Of a stretch of DNA of 64,000 bases, positions 40,438 through 47,956 are shown one piece after another; position 1 is the first letter of the stretch; each line of letters opens with the position of its first letter. Where the stretch lies: NCBI RefSeq assembly GCF_006346395.1, contig NZ_VDMS01000002.1:248001-312000 (forward strand). Direction: 5' to 3'. The translations under genes were made by a program, and so were the position numbers. The notes beneath the pieces are model-generated. The model was not told the DNA's origin and ran no database searches. It was given only the letters and a program-made list of their open reading frames with translations. This DNA comes from Nocardioides plantarum (GTDB lineage Bacteria; Actinomycetota; Actinomycetes; Propionibacteriales; Nocardioidaceae).

Positions 40438-41652
40438 TCACCACACGGCGTCGGCCCACTCCGGGTGGTCGATGAACGGGTTGCGGTTGCCCTGGAACTG
40501 CTGCTGGATGACGTCGTTGCGGCGCAGCTCGGCGGCGCTGGGCGGGTCCTGGGCGTTCCACTGCAGCAGCACGGACAGCTTGCCGATGTGGGGGGCGGTG
40601 CCGTTGCCGGTGGCGTCGTTGACCTCGAGGTCGGCGAAACCGTCGTCCCCCTCGTAGCGCACCGACATGTAGAAGATCATCCGGGCCACGTCGCCCTTGT
40701 CGGCGTCGCGCGGCTCCCAGGAGTCGGCGTCGGCCCGGTTGCCGGGCGCCTCGGCGTTGGGGGTGCCGCCGTTGTCGAAGTCGAGGTTGCCCCGGGCGGA
40801 GTTGACCGTCACGTCGGTCGGGCGCAGGTGGTGCAGGTCGGTGCCGGGTCCGGTGGCGGTGCCGAAGTCACCGTGGGACTTGGCCCAGACGTGCTCACGG
40901 TTCCACTGGTCGACACCCCCGCCGTTGTCGGACGCCGGCACCGAGGTGCCCTGGTAGAGCAGGATCACGTGGTCGGCGTCGGCCGGGTCACGGTCGGTGA
41001 CCTTGAGGGCGTTCCAGACACCGTCGTAGGACACCCGCGTGACGCCGGTCGAGATGATGGTGTGGAGCGAGGACTCCAGCTCGGGTCCGGTCTTGCCGAT
41101 CGCGTTCTTCCAGTACGTCGTGTCGTACTGCGTCGTCCCGCCGCTCGTGCCGCCGGGCGGGGTCGTGGTGGTCGGCGTCGTGGTCGGCGGGGTCGTGGTG
41201 GGGGGCGTGGTGGTCGGTGGGGCTCCGGCGCGGGCGAAGGCGGTCGCGCCGGTCAGGCCCGGACGGGAGAAGTACGCCGCGAGGGCGCCGGTCACGTCGA
41301 CCTGCTGGCCGAGCAGGCCGGGATTGGTCTTCAGGCCCCACGCCGAGCGGAAGGCCGACGGGACCTGGACGTAGAGCATCTGCGCGGGGTCGGTGACGCC
41401 GGCGGAGTCGGCCAGGGCGAGCGCGTAGTCGCTGGGGTAGCCGCTGCGCACGACGGTCGTGGCGGAGGTGGGCTGCCCGACGACGTAGCCGCGCACGGTG
41501 GCCGACGAGCCGTCCTGGGTGGCCCGCGCCGAGGCGACCGAGACCGTCGCGGCCTGGGCCGGCGAGGACACCAGGACCGCGACCAGCGGGACGAGGAGGA
41601 GGACAGCGAGGACGGCGGCCAGCGCATGGCCACGACGGAGCCCGAGAGTCAT
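40438..41652 (-). CDS. Secreted endonuclease I family nuclease
   Basis: 404 residues. A signal peptide ends near AQAATV (residue ~36). An N-terminal beta-rich domain (VSVASARATQDGSSATVRGYVVG ...) resembles OB-like DUF6359 modules of secreted nucleases. A PTTTPP repeat linker spans about 160-180. The C-terminal domain is Endonuclease I: WNREHVWAKSHG near 270 with the catalytic His, DLHHLRPTDVTVNSARGNLDFDNGG, and NPFIDHPEWAD at the end. It probably degrades extracellular DNA. ATG at 41652 is chosen because it starts the signal peptide. It lies between the two LexA-box units but has no box of its own. Confidence 0.92.
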   Translation of the reverse strand: MTLGLRRGHALAAVLAVLLLVPLVAVLVSSPAQAATVSVASARATQDGSSATVRGYVVGQPTSATTVVRSGYPSDYALALADSAGVTDPAQMLYVQVPSAFRSAWGLKTNPGLLGQQVDVTGALAAYFSRPGLTGATAFARAGAPPTTTPPTTTPPTTTPTTTTPPGGTSGGTTQYDTTYWKNAIGKTGPELESSLHTIISTGVTRVSYDGVWNALKVTDRDPADADHVILLYQGTSVPASDNGGGVDQWNREHVWAKSHGDFGTATGPGTDLHHLRPTDVTVNSARGNLDFDNGGTPNAEAPGNRADADSWEPRDADKGDVARMIFYMSVRYEGDDGFADLEVNDATGNGTAPHIGKLSVLLQWNAQDPPSAAELRRNDVIQQQFQGNRNPFIDHPEWADAVW

Positions 41653-41728
41653 GGCTGAACCCTGGCGGGTGCGACCGCCACCGTCGACCAAGGAAACCCT
41701 CGTATCGGACCCGAGGACGGGCGAGGCC

Positions 41729-42151
41729 TCAGGACACCTGGCGGACGAGGTGCTCGCGGACGGGCTCGTGGGGCATCAGGCCGAGCGACTGCTCGACGAC
41801 GGCGAGGAACCGGTCGGCGTCGCGGACCAGGTCGTCGGCCTCGCGCTCGCTGACCGAGCGCGTGGAGCCGGCCTCGGCAGCGGCGCGCTTGGCGGCTCCG
41901 GCGGCGAAGAAGGTGGCCCACTCGGACAGCTCGGGCGCGACCTCGGCCAGCAGGACCCAGGCGTTCTTCTGCGGACGGCGGCGTGCCGGCGCCGGTCGGG
42001 CCCGGGCGGCGAGCAGCGCGGCGGCAGCCCGCAGGGCTGCGACGTGGGCGCACGCGTAGCGGGTCGTGACCTCGGTCGCCGAGATCGCCTCGGCCAGGGA
42101 CTCGGCCGACCGGGCGAGGTAGGAGTGGGTGGTCGCAGGCAGCAGCAGCAT
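41729..42151 (-). CDS. SAV_6107-type HEPN-domain protein
   Basis: A 140-residue all-helical protein. MLLLPATTHSYLARSAESLAEAI, TTRYACAHVAALRAAAALLAARARP and a C-terminal SEREADDLVRDADRFLAVVEQSLG resemble the SAV_6107 family of HEPN proteins. HEPN members are often RNases or nucleotide-binding partners; the usual RxxxxH motif is not clearly present here. The gene starts 10 nt after DUF6504, and relatives occur next to DUF6504 and the imuB-dnaE2 mutagenesis genes. Here it is presumably LexA-controlled with its neighbour. Confidence 0.75.
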   Translation of the reverse strand: MLLLPATTHSYLARSAESLAEAISATEVTTRYACAHVAALRAAAALLAARARPAPARRRPQKNAWVLLAEVAPELSEWATFFAAGAAKRAAAEAGSTRSVSEREADDLVRDADRFLAVVEQSLGLMPHEPVREHLVRQVS

Positions 42152-42161
42152 CGTCACGCCC

Positions 42162-42551
42162 TCAGTCCTGACAGCCCACGAGCGACCACGAGCCGTCGCT
42201 CCCGTCGAAGGACAGGTCGAAGACGCCGTCGCTCTCGAGCCCGCCACGGCCGGCCTGGACCCGCCACAGCTCGCGCTCGGGGAGGAGGTCGACCACCGGC
42301 GCAGCGGCCACCGCGGTGCCGCGGCCGGCCCTGGCGCCGACCGTCGGGCCGTCGGCGTCGAGCACACCGCGACCCTCGTCGCCCTGCCGCCACGAGCCGG
42401 TCTCGACCCAGTGGGCCACCACGGCCCGCACCTTCCACAGTCGCCCCCGCCACAGGAACTGCTCGGGAGACGGCCCGGGCAGCCTCTCCGGGCCGCGCTC
42501 GTCGTCCGGCGCGCCGCGCCGGACCTCCACGGGATCGTCGTAGTGACGCAT
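42162..42551 (-). CDS. DUF6504 protein under a LexA box
   Basis: A 129-residue protein, MRHYDDPVEVRRGAPDD ... PEQFLWRGRLWKVRAVVAHWVETGSWRQ ... WRVQAGRGGLESDGVFDLSFDGSDGSWSLV. The core (PxxFxWRGRxYxVxxVxxxW) matches DUF6504 proteins of actinobacteria. CAGGAGG lies 6 nt before ATG 42551. A perfect SOS box stands 70 nt upstream. DUF6504 genes are usually found in SOS mutagenesis cassettes with imuB and dnaE2; neither is in this window. The molecular role is unknown. Confidence 0.82.
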   Translation of the reverse strand: MRHYDDPVEVRRGAPDDERGPERLPGPSPEQFLWRGRLWKVRAVVAHWVETGSWRQGDEGRGVLDADGPTVGARAGRGTAVAAAPVVDLLPERELWRVQAGRGGLESDGVFDLSFDGSDGSWSLVGCQD

Positions 42552-42620
42552 GGTCGGCCTCCTGGCCCTGCTGAGGGGATCCGGCGGGGCCGGGGGTCGA
42601 GGTCGACCCCACCGGAGAGT

Positions 42621-42636
42621 TCGAACGCGTGTTCGA
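42621..42636 (-). promoter_or_regulatory. LexA (SOS) box upstream of DUF6504-HEPN
   Basis: TCGAAC-GCGT-GTTCGA is a perfect consensus match. TAGCGT (minus strand, 42651-42646) lies 9 nt before it, so repression at the transcription start is expected. Confidence 0.9.
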
Positions 42637-42645
42637 ACAAGGAGA

Positions 42646-42651
42646 ACGCTA
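42646..42651 (-). promoter_or_regulatory. -10 element of the LexA-controlled DUF6504 promoter
   Basis: TAGCGT on the minus strand, next to the LexA box. Confidence 0.6.
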
Positions 42652-42691
42652 CCTCCCCCCACCGACAACCGGAAGACCCGACCGGAGAGCC

Positions 42692-43159
42692 CTACTCGAG
42701 CCGAGGCGTGACGTACGCCGTCAGGGCGGGCCGGTAGAGCAGGTGGACCAGCACGGCGAGCAGCACCAGGAAGACCACGATCGGCGGCACGAAGGCCACC
42801 GGAGGGGCGGTGCGCAGGACGGCCGCGGTGGCCACGGCGAGCAGGACCATGGCGAGCGCCAGGCAGTGCCGCGCCCAGTTGTGGGCGCCCCGCACGAACG
42901 CCAGCAGCACCAGCACCAGGCTGGAGACGACCACGTCGAGCACGATCACGACCGGTGTGAAGGACGGCGGGACGCGGGTGTCGTCTGCCGACACGGTGCC
43001 CGCGCGCGTGGAGCGGATGATCTCGTCGTCCAGGAGCACCGCGAGCACGGTGAGGGCGGCCCCGAGCAGCACCAGCAGCCAGACCCCGCGGGTCACCCGG
43101 GTGAGGGCGACCGGACGGGTCGGACGCGTCGCCCGGGTGAGCGTCGTCGGCTCCGTCAC
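42692..43159 (-). CDS. Four-TM membrane protein of unknown family
   Basis: 155 residues. A Thr/Arg-rich head precedes four hydrophobic segments near 26-42, 70-90, 97-113 and 120-142. The first loop is polar (DDEIIRSTRAGTVSADDTRVPP). I recognise no family or enzyme motif. It is read divergently from the second ybaK-like gene, with 56 nt between the starts. Confidence 0.7.
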   Translation of the reverse strand: MTEPTTLTRATRPTRPVALTRVTRGVWLLVLLGAALTVLAVLLDDEIIRSTRAGTVSADDTRVPPSFTPVVIVLDVVVSSLVLVLLAFVRGAHNWARHCLALAMVLLAVATAAVLRTAPPVAFVPPIVVFLVLLAVLVHLLYRPALTAYVTPRLE

Positions 43160-43202
43160 GTCGCGTCCGCCTCTCTCGATCGTGCCGCACCGCGCCAGGC
43201 CC

Positions 43203-43208
43203 TAGGGT
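43203..43208 (+). promoter_or_regulatory. -10 element of the second ybaK-like gene
   Basis: TAGGGT, 7 nt before ATG 43216, with no ribosome-binding site. Confidence 0.6.
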
Positions 43209-43215
43209 CTGGGCC

Positions 43216-43689
43216 ATGTCGAGTGAGCACCCGATGATCGCCCGGTTCCGGACCGAGCACGCCCGACTCGGTGGGACGGGCGAGATCGTCATTCTGCCCG
43301 ACTCGGTCCACACGGCCGTGCTCGCCGCCCAGGCCCTGGGCTGCGAGCCCGGCGCGATCGCCAACAGCCTGCTCTTCGACGCCGGCGGGTCGCCGGTCCT
43401 GGTGCTGACCTCGGGGGCCCACCGCGTCGACACCGCGAAGGTCGCCGCGACCATCGGGGTCGAGCGGCTCGCGCGGGCCACGCCCGAGTTCGTGCGCGAG
43501 CACACCGGCCAGGTCATCGGCGGCGTCTCCCCCCTCGCCCACCCGCGTCCCGTGGCGACCTACCTCGACCCGTGGCTCGAGCAGCACCCGGTCGTGTGGG
43601 CGGCGGCGGGCCACCCGGCGGCGGTGTTCTCCACGACGTACGACGAGCTCGCGCGCCTCACCGGGGCGACCGTCGTCGACGTCGCGTAG
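43216..43689 (+). CDS. YbaK/prolyl-tRNA-editing domain protein (second copy)
   Basis: A 157-residue member of the same fold as the protein at 3050 but only distantly similar. LPDSVHTAVLAAQALGCEPGAIANSLLFD, PVLVLTSGAHRVDTAKVAA and HTGQVIGGVSPLAHPRPVATYLD are the family signposts. The conserved substrate Lys of YbaK-type enzymes is replaced here (IANSLLF), as in ProX-like or YeaK-like subgroups. It may edit a different mischarged tRNA. It heads a unit with DUF4126 and an ATP-grasp-like gene. Confidence 0.87.
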   Translation: MSSEHPMIARFRTEHARLGGTGEIVILPDSVHTAVLAAQALGCEPGAIANSLLFDAGGSPVLVLTSGAHRVDTAKVAATIGVERLARATPEFVREHTGQVIGGVSPLAHPRPVATYLDPWLEQHPVVWAAAGHPAAVFSTTYDELARLTGATVVDVA

Positions 43690-43697
43690 GGCGCGCC

Positions 43698-44306
43698 GTG
43701 GAGTCACTCGCACTGTCGTTCTCCAGCGGCTGGGCCAGCGGGGTCAACGCCTACCTCGTGGTCCTCGTGCTGGGCCTGGGCGAGCGGTTCGGCGGGGCCG
43801 ACGTACCCCAGGCGCTGGGACGATGGGACGTCCTCGCGGTCGCCGGGTTCCTCTACGCGATCGAGTTCGTGGCCGACAAGATCCCCTACGTCGACTCGAC
43901 GTGGGACGCGATCTCGACGGTCATCCGACCCACTGCCGGCGCCGTCGTCGCGCTGCTGCTCTCAGGCGACGCCGACTCGCTCACCCAGGCGCTCAACGCC
44001 TCGGTCGGCGGCACCACCGCACTGGCCTCCCACCTGGTCAAGGCCGGCGGGCGCCTGGCCGTCAACTCCTCCCCCGAGCCGGTCACCAACATCACCGCCA
44101 GCGTCCTGGAGGACCTCCTCGTCCTCGGGGTGGTCGCCTTCGCGATCACCCACCCGGTCGCGGCCGCGGTGATCGCCGCGGTGCTCCTGGTCGTCGGGCT
44201 GGTGGTGCTGTGGTTCGCGCTCAAGCTCGTGCGCCGGGGATGGCGGCGCTTCCGGACCCGACGCGAGCGTCGGGGCGCGCGCTCCGGCGGACCGACGTGG
44301 ACCTGA
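43698..44306 (+). CDS. DUF4126 membrane protein
   Basis: 202 residues. GTG at 43698 lies 8 nt after the preceding stop. The start MESLALSFSSGWASGVNAYLVVLVLGL, the motif YAIEFVADKIPYVDSTWDAISTVIRP near 55-80 and VNSSPEPVTNITASVLEDLLVLGV match DUF4126. About four to five hydrophobic segments and a basic C-terminal tail. No function is known for the family. It overlaps the next gene by 10 nt. Confidence 0.87.
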   Translation: MESLALSFSSGWASGVNAYLVVLVLGLGERFGGADVPQALGRWDVLAVAGFLYAIEFVADKIPYVDSTWDAISTVIRPTAGAVVALLLSGDADSLTQALNASVGGTTALASHLVKAGGRLAVNSSPEPVTNITASVLEDLLVLGVVAFAITHPVAAAVIAAVLLVVGLVVLWFALKLVRRGWRRFRTRRERRGARSGGPTWT

Positions 44307-45706
44307 GCGACGACGCGACCCGGGGTGCCGTCACCGCCCGCCTCGGCGAGCTGTACGCCGGGCGTCCGGTGATCCTCGGGCCCGGCATCCTGGCCGGCTT
44401 CACCGCCCTGGTGGCGCGGCTGCGCACCCTGGGCTGCCCGGTGCTGGTGCTGTCGACCGGCACCGGCGCCGGCCCGGTGCCGGAGACCGGCGACTGCACG
44501 GTCGTCGAGGTCGCGCTGCCACCGACCGCGTCGATGACCGAGGAGGTGCGCCTGCTCGACCGGGCCACCCGTCACCTGCCGCCGCACGTCGTCGCGGCGA
44601 TCGACGCCTTCGACCCCGAGCGCCGCGCGCGGTGGCGCACCACGCCGTTCGTCACGACCGACGAGCCCCTCCTGGGTCGCGTGGTCACCGGCGGCCGACC
44701 GGCGGCCTGGATGGCGCTCGAGGACAAGCTGCTCGCCGACGGGGTCTGGGACGCCGCCGGGGTGACCCGTGCCCCTCACCGCGCCTGCCCGGTCGACCGT
44801 GCCTCCCTGGCCGCCGCCAGCGCCGAGCTCGACGCCGGCCAGGGCGTCGTGTGGAGCGGCGATGCCCGCGACGGCCTCAACGGCGGCGGCAACTTCGTGC
44901 GCTGGGTCCTCGACGAGCGGGACCGCGTGGCGGCGTACGCGTTCTTCGCCCCGCGCTGCGACCGGGTCCGGGTGATGCCGTTCCTCGACGGGGTGCCGTG
45001 CTCCATCCACGGCATCGTGCTCGGGCCGGACGCGGGCGGCACCGCCGCGCTCCGGCCGGTCGAGCTGGCGATCCTGCGCCACCTCGAGACCCGCTCGTTC
45101 GTCTACGGCGGGCTGTCGACGTGGTGGGACCCGCCGGCGGCCGACCGCGACGAGATGCGTGCGGTCGCGCGGCGCGTGGGCGACCACCTCGCCGCGACCC
45201 ACGGCTACCGCGGCGCGTTCGGGATCGACGGCGTGCTCACCGGAGACGGGTTCCGCCCGACCGAGCTCAACACCCGCGCGTCGGCCGGCGTGAGCACCCT
45301 CGCGCAGGTCGACCCGGGCTTCTTCGGCCTGCTCCAGGACCACCTCGTGCTCGGCCTCGACCCGGGGCTCACGGTCGAGGACGTCGAGTCCCTGGTGCCG
45401 CTGCTCGACGCCCGGCGCACCGGACGGCCCTCCGCCGTCGGGCAGGGCGTCTCGCTCGGCGGCACCCACTCCTACGACCTCGAGCGGCGCGAGGGGAGGC
45501 TCGCCCGGGCGCCCGAGGGCGAGGCGACCGGGACGACCCTGGTCGCCGCCGACACCCCTGTCGGGTTCTTCGCCCGGCTCGACCCGTGCGCACTGCTCGC
45601 ACCCGGCGACCGGCTCGCGCCGCTCAACGTCGCCCTGACGACCTACCTCGACCAGACGTACGACTCCGGGTTCGGGCCGCTCGGGGCGGCGCCCGACCTG
45701 CGCTGA
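44297..45706 (+). CDS. ATP-grasp-like ligase
   Basis: 469 residues. The N-terminal part looks like a pre-ATP-grasp Rossmann domain (RPVILGPGILAGFTALVARLR). The central and C-terminal parts have WMALEDKLLADGVWDAAGV, NGGGNFVRWV near 195, RVMPFLDGVPCSIHGIVL, and GAFGIDGVLTGDGFRPTELNTRASAG near 310. The last would supply metal-binding Asp/Glu/Asn residues of an ATP-grasp fold. Resemblance to PGM1-like peptide ligases is possible but uncertain. The substrate is unknown. GTG at 44297. Confidence 0.72.
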   Translation: MDLSDDATRGAVTARLGELYAGRPVILGPGILAGFTALVARLRTLGCPVLVLSTGTGAGPVPETGDCTVVEVALPPTASMTEEVRLLDRATRHLPPHVVAAIDAFDPERRARWRTTPFVTTDEPLLGRVVTGGRPAAWMALEDKLLADGVWDAAGVTRAPHRACPVDRASLAAASAELDAGQGVVWSGDARDGLNGGGNFVRWVLDERDRVAAYAFFAPRCDRVRVMPFLDGVPCSIHGIVLGPDAGGTAALRPVELAILRHLETRSFVYGGLSTWWDPPAADRDEMRAVARRVGDHLAATHGYRGAFGIDGVLTGDGFRPTELNTRASAGVSTLAQVDPGFFGLLQDHLVLGLDPGLTVEDVESLVPLLDARRTGRPSAVGQGVSLGGTHSYDLERREGRLARAPEGEATGTTLVAADTPVGFFARLDPCALLAPGDRLAPLNVALTTYLDQTYDSGFGPLGAAPDLR

Positions 45707-45740
45707 CGGACGTCGGGCCGGGCGTCGGCCGGGCGTCGGC

Positions 45741-45776
45741 CGGTTCGGCAGGCGGTTCGGCAGGCGGTTCGGCAGG
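45741..45776. repeat. Three perfect 12-nt tandem repeats
   Basis: Three exact copies of CGGTTCGGCAGG, preceded by two copies of an 11-nt GCCGGGCGTCG unit, just after the ATP-grasp gene. Confidence 0.85.
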
Positions 45777-45825
45777 CGGGCGTCGTACGGGTCGAGGCCC
45801 GTCGCGACGAGCCGTCTCGTCACCG

Positions 45826-45831
45826 TAGGGT
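45826..45831 (+). promoter_or_regulatory. -10 element of the FAD-oxidoreductase gene
   Basis: TAGGGT, 7 nt before ATG 45839. Confidence 0.6.
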
Positions 45832-45838
45832 CCGCCCC

Positions 45839-47152
45839 ATGGCGCGCGTGGTGGTGGTCGGTGGTGGCTACGGCGGCCTGGCGTCGGCGGCGCGGCTGGC
45901 CAAGCTCGGCCACGACGTCACGCTGATCGAGGCCTCCGCGCGACTCGGCGGGGCGCTGACGACCATCGAGTCGGAGGGCTTCGCCTGGGAGGCCGGGCCG
46001 ACGATGCTGCACGTGCCGGCCGTCGTGCGCGACCTGTTCCGCAAGACCGGGCGCCCCCTCGAGGCCGAGCTCGGGGTCGCGACCGGGGAGGAGCTGCAGC
46101 CGCTGGAGGTGGTGCGCGAGCACCGGTTCGCGGACCGCTCGGTGCTGCGGCTGCCGACGGGCCGGCGGGCCCAGGTCGACGCCTTCGACGCGCTCGGTGC
46201 GGGGCTCGGGGCCGCGTGGGACGCCTACGTGACGCCGTACGCCGAGGTCTGGGATGTCCTGCGCCGCCACTACTTCGAGGAGCCGTGGACGCCCGGAGAC
46301 CTGCCGCGCGAGGTGACGACGATCCTCGACGGCCGCGAGCAGCTCCACAAGCGGCTGCGCAAGGCCTTCCGCGACGACCGGCCGGCGACCGTCGCCGGGC
46401 ACCCGTTCGTCGCCGACGGCCACGACCTGCGCAACGTGCCGGCGTGGGCGGGGGTCGCGACCCACCTCGAGCAGCTCTTCGGCGCCTGGACCCTGGCCGG
46501 TGGGATGCACCGGCTCGCCGGCCTGCTGGCCGCCCGGCTGGCGACCCGTGGGGTGAGCGTCGTGCTCGACAGCCCGGTGCTCGACCTCGTGGTGCGCGAG
46601 GGCCGGGTCGTGGCCGTGCGCACCGCACAGGGCGAGGTCGGCGCCGACGTGGTCGTGTGCGCGATCGACCCGCGCCGCCTGCCCGCGCTGGCTCGCCACG
46701 TCGAGCGCACCATGCCGTCGCTGCCGCCGTCGATCACCCACCTCGGCCTCGAGGGCGGGCTCGACCTGCCCCACGAGACCGTCGTGCACGGCGACCCGAT
46801 GGTGGTGGTGCGCCCCGGCGGCACCGCTCCGCCCGGCCGCACCGCCTGCACCCTCCACGGCCGCGGACGGCTCTCCGAGGACATGCTCAAGGTGCTGGCC
46901 CGCGCCGGTCTCGACGTCCGTGACCAGGTGGTCACCCGCGTCGACCGCACGCCGCTGGAGACCGTGCAGGCGTGGGGCGGGTCGCCGTACGGCGTGCTGT
47001 GGCAGGGCCGCGGCACCGTGCGCCACCGCCTCGGCCCCACCACCCCGGTCGCAGGCGTGTACGCCGCCGGCGCGCACGCCACCCCCGGCTCGGGCCTCGC
47101 CTACGTCGGGCTGGGTGCGGCGCTGGTCGCGAGCGTGGTCGGTCCGGCCTGA
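45839..47152 (+). CDS. Phytoene-desaturase-like FAD oxidoreductase
   Basis: 437 residues. The N-terminal dinucleotide fold is VVVVGGGYGGLASAARLAKLGHDVTLIEASARLGG. FAWEAGPTMLHVPAVVRDLF follows, as in CrtI-type carotenoid desaturases and prenyl reductases. The C-terminal FAD segment GVYAAGAHATPGSGLAYVGLG is complete. No other carotenoid gene is adjacent, but a prenyl diphosphate synthase lies at 48876, so an isoprenoid substrate is plausible. The usual TM-like tail is absent. Confidence 0.85.
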   Translation: MARVVVVGGGYGGLASAARLAKLGHDVTLIEASARLGGALTTIESEGFAWEAGPTMLHVPAVVRDLFRKTGRPLEAELGVATGEELQPLEVVREHRFADRSVLRLPTGRRAQVDAFDALGAGLGAAWDAYVTPYAEVWDVLRRHYFEEPWTPGDLPREVTTILDGREQLHKRLRKAFRDDRPATVAGHPFVADGHDLRNVPAWAGVATHLEQLFGAWTLAGGMHRLAGLLAARLATRGVSVVLDSPVLDLVVREGRVVAVRTAQGEVGADVVVCAIDPRRLPALARHVERTMPSLPPSITHLGLEGGLDLPHETVVHGDPMVVVRPGGTAPPGRTACTLHGRGRLSEDMLKVLARAGLDVRDQVVTRVDRTPLETVQAWGGSPYGVLWQGRGTVRHRLGPTTPVAGVYAAGAHATPGSGLAYVGLGAALVASVVGPA

Positions 47153-47168
47153 CGGGTCGCCTGACGGG

Positions 47169-47780
47169 TCAGCCGAGCTCCCAGGTCACGGTCACCGAGG
47201 TCGACACGTCCTCGGTGCCCCCCTCGAACCGCACGTCGGACTTGGCGGCGAGCGCCAGCCGTGCCGACGGGCCGGAGCCCGAGGGTGAGCCCTCGGCGAC
47301 CGACACGACCGAGCCGAGCTCGGAGCCGGCGAGCCGGGCCAGGTGCTCGGCGCGGACGCGTGCGTCGTCGTACGCCGCCTCGCGGGCCGAGGCGAGGTGG
47401 TCGGCGCCCGGGGTCGCGGCCAGCGAGACGCCGTCGACCGAGAGCCGGTCGCCGACCCCGTCGGCCAGTGCCTGGAGCAGGGCCGCGGCGACCTCGAGCC
47501 CGGAGCAGCGGATCGCCAGCGAGTGTCGCGCCTCGAACCCGGCGGGCCGTCCGTCGTCGCCGCGCTGGGGCCAGGTGTCGAGGCTGCGGGTGGCGATCGC
47601 CCCAGTCTCGACGTGGGCGCGGGCGACCTCGACGAGCGCGGCCCGCGCCGACTCGGCGCCGGCGAGCGCCTCCGACAGCGTCGGCGCACGGTGGACCGCG
47701 GCGACGCTCAGCACGGCCGCGTCGCGCGGGACGGACACGGCGCCGGAGCCCGTGGTGGTGACGGTGCGGGAGGCGAGCAT
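47169..47780 (-). CDS. SIMPL-domain (DUF541) protein
   Basis: A 203-residue protein. MLASRTVTTTGSGAVSVPRDAAVLSVAAV opens the DUF541 fold. AREAAYDDARVRAEHLARLAGSELGSVVSVAEG near 130-160 is the conserved Ala-rich helix and turn. No signal peptide is visible, so it is probably cytoplasmic, unlike many family members. Function is unknown. The gene is convergent with the flavoprotein gene, 16 nt apart. Confidence 0.85.
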   Translation of the reverse strand: MLASRTVTTTGSGAVSVPRDAAVLSVAAVHRAPTLSEALAGAESARAALVEVARAHVETGAIATRSLDTWPQRGDDGRPAGFEARHSLAIRCSGLEVAAALLQALADGVGDRLSVDGVSLAATPGADHLASAREAAYDDARVRAEHLARLAGSELGSVVSVAEGSPSGSGPSARLALAAKSDVRFEGGTEDVSTSVTVTWELG

Positions 47781-47787
47781 GTCGTCG

Positions 47788-47793
47788 ACGCTA
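47788..47793 (-). promoter_or_regulatory. -10 element of the SIMPL gene
   Basis: TAGCGT on the minus strand, 7 nt before ATG 47780. Confidence 0.55.
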
Positions 47794-47873
47794 GTCGAGG
47801 GGTCGGGTGGGGGTCGGTGGCCCGGTCTCGGGCCCGCCCCACCCCGTTCAGTCCCCGGCCCCACCAACCCGTT

Positions 47874-47930
47874 CAATCGAACGAGTCGGTCACCCGATCC
47901 GACCCCGGGCCCGCTCAACTCGTTCGATTG
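47874..47930. terminator. Long-armed inverted repeat, probable metF terminator
   Basis: Perfect 12-nt arms (CAATCGAACGAG at 47874-47885 and its complement at 47919-47930) enclose 33 nt. It lies just past the metF stop. Confidence 0.55.
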
Positions 47931-47956
47931 CGCGAGTTGGCCGCCGCGACTCCCCC

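Noticed and set aside
40438-41652. SOS control of the secreted endonuclease
   Set aside because: No LexA box lies upstream of its start. The nearest box at 40242 is beyond its 3' end and faces the next unit.
45707-45838. Possible CRISPR-like array after the ATP-grasp gene
   Set aside because: The units are 11-12 nt and directly adjacent, with no spacers and no cas genes.
43886-47077. Long minus-strand frame over 1000 codons
   Set aside because: It lies opposite DUF4126, the ATP-grasp-like gene and the flavoprotein, all with clear domains, and its translation has no family motif.
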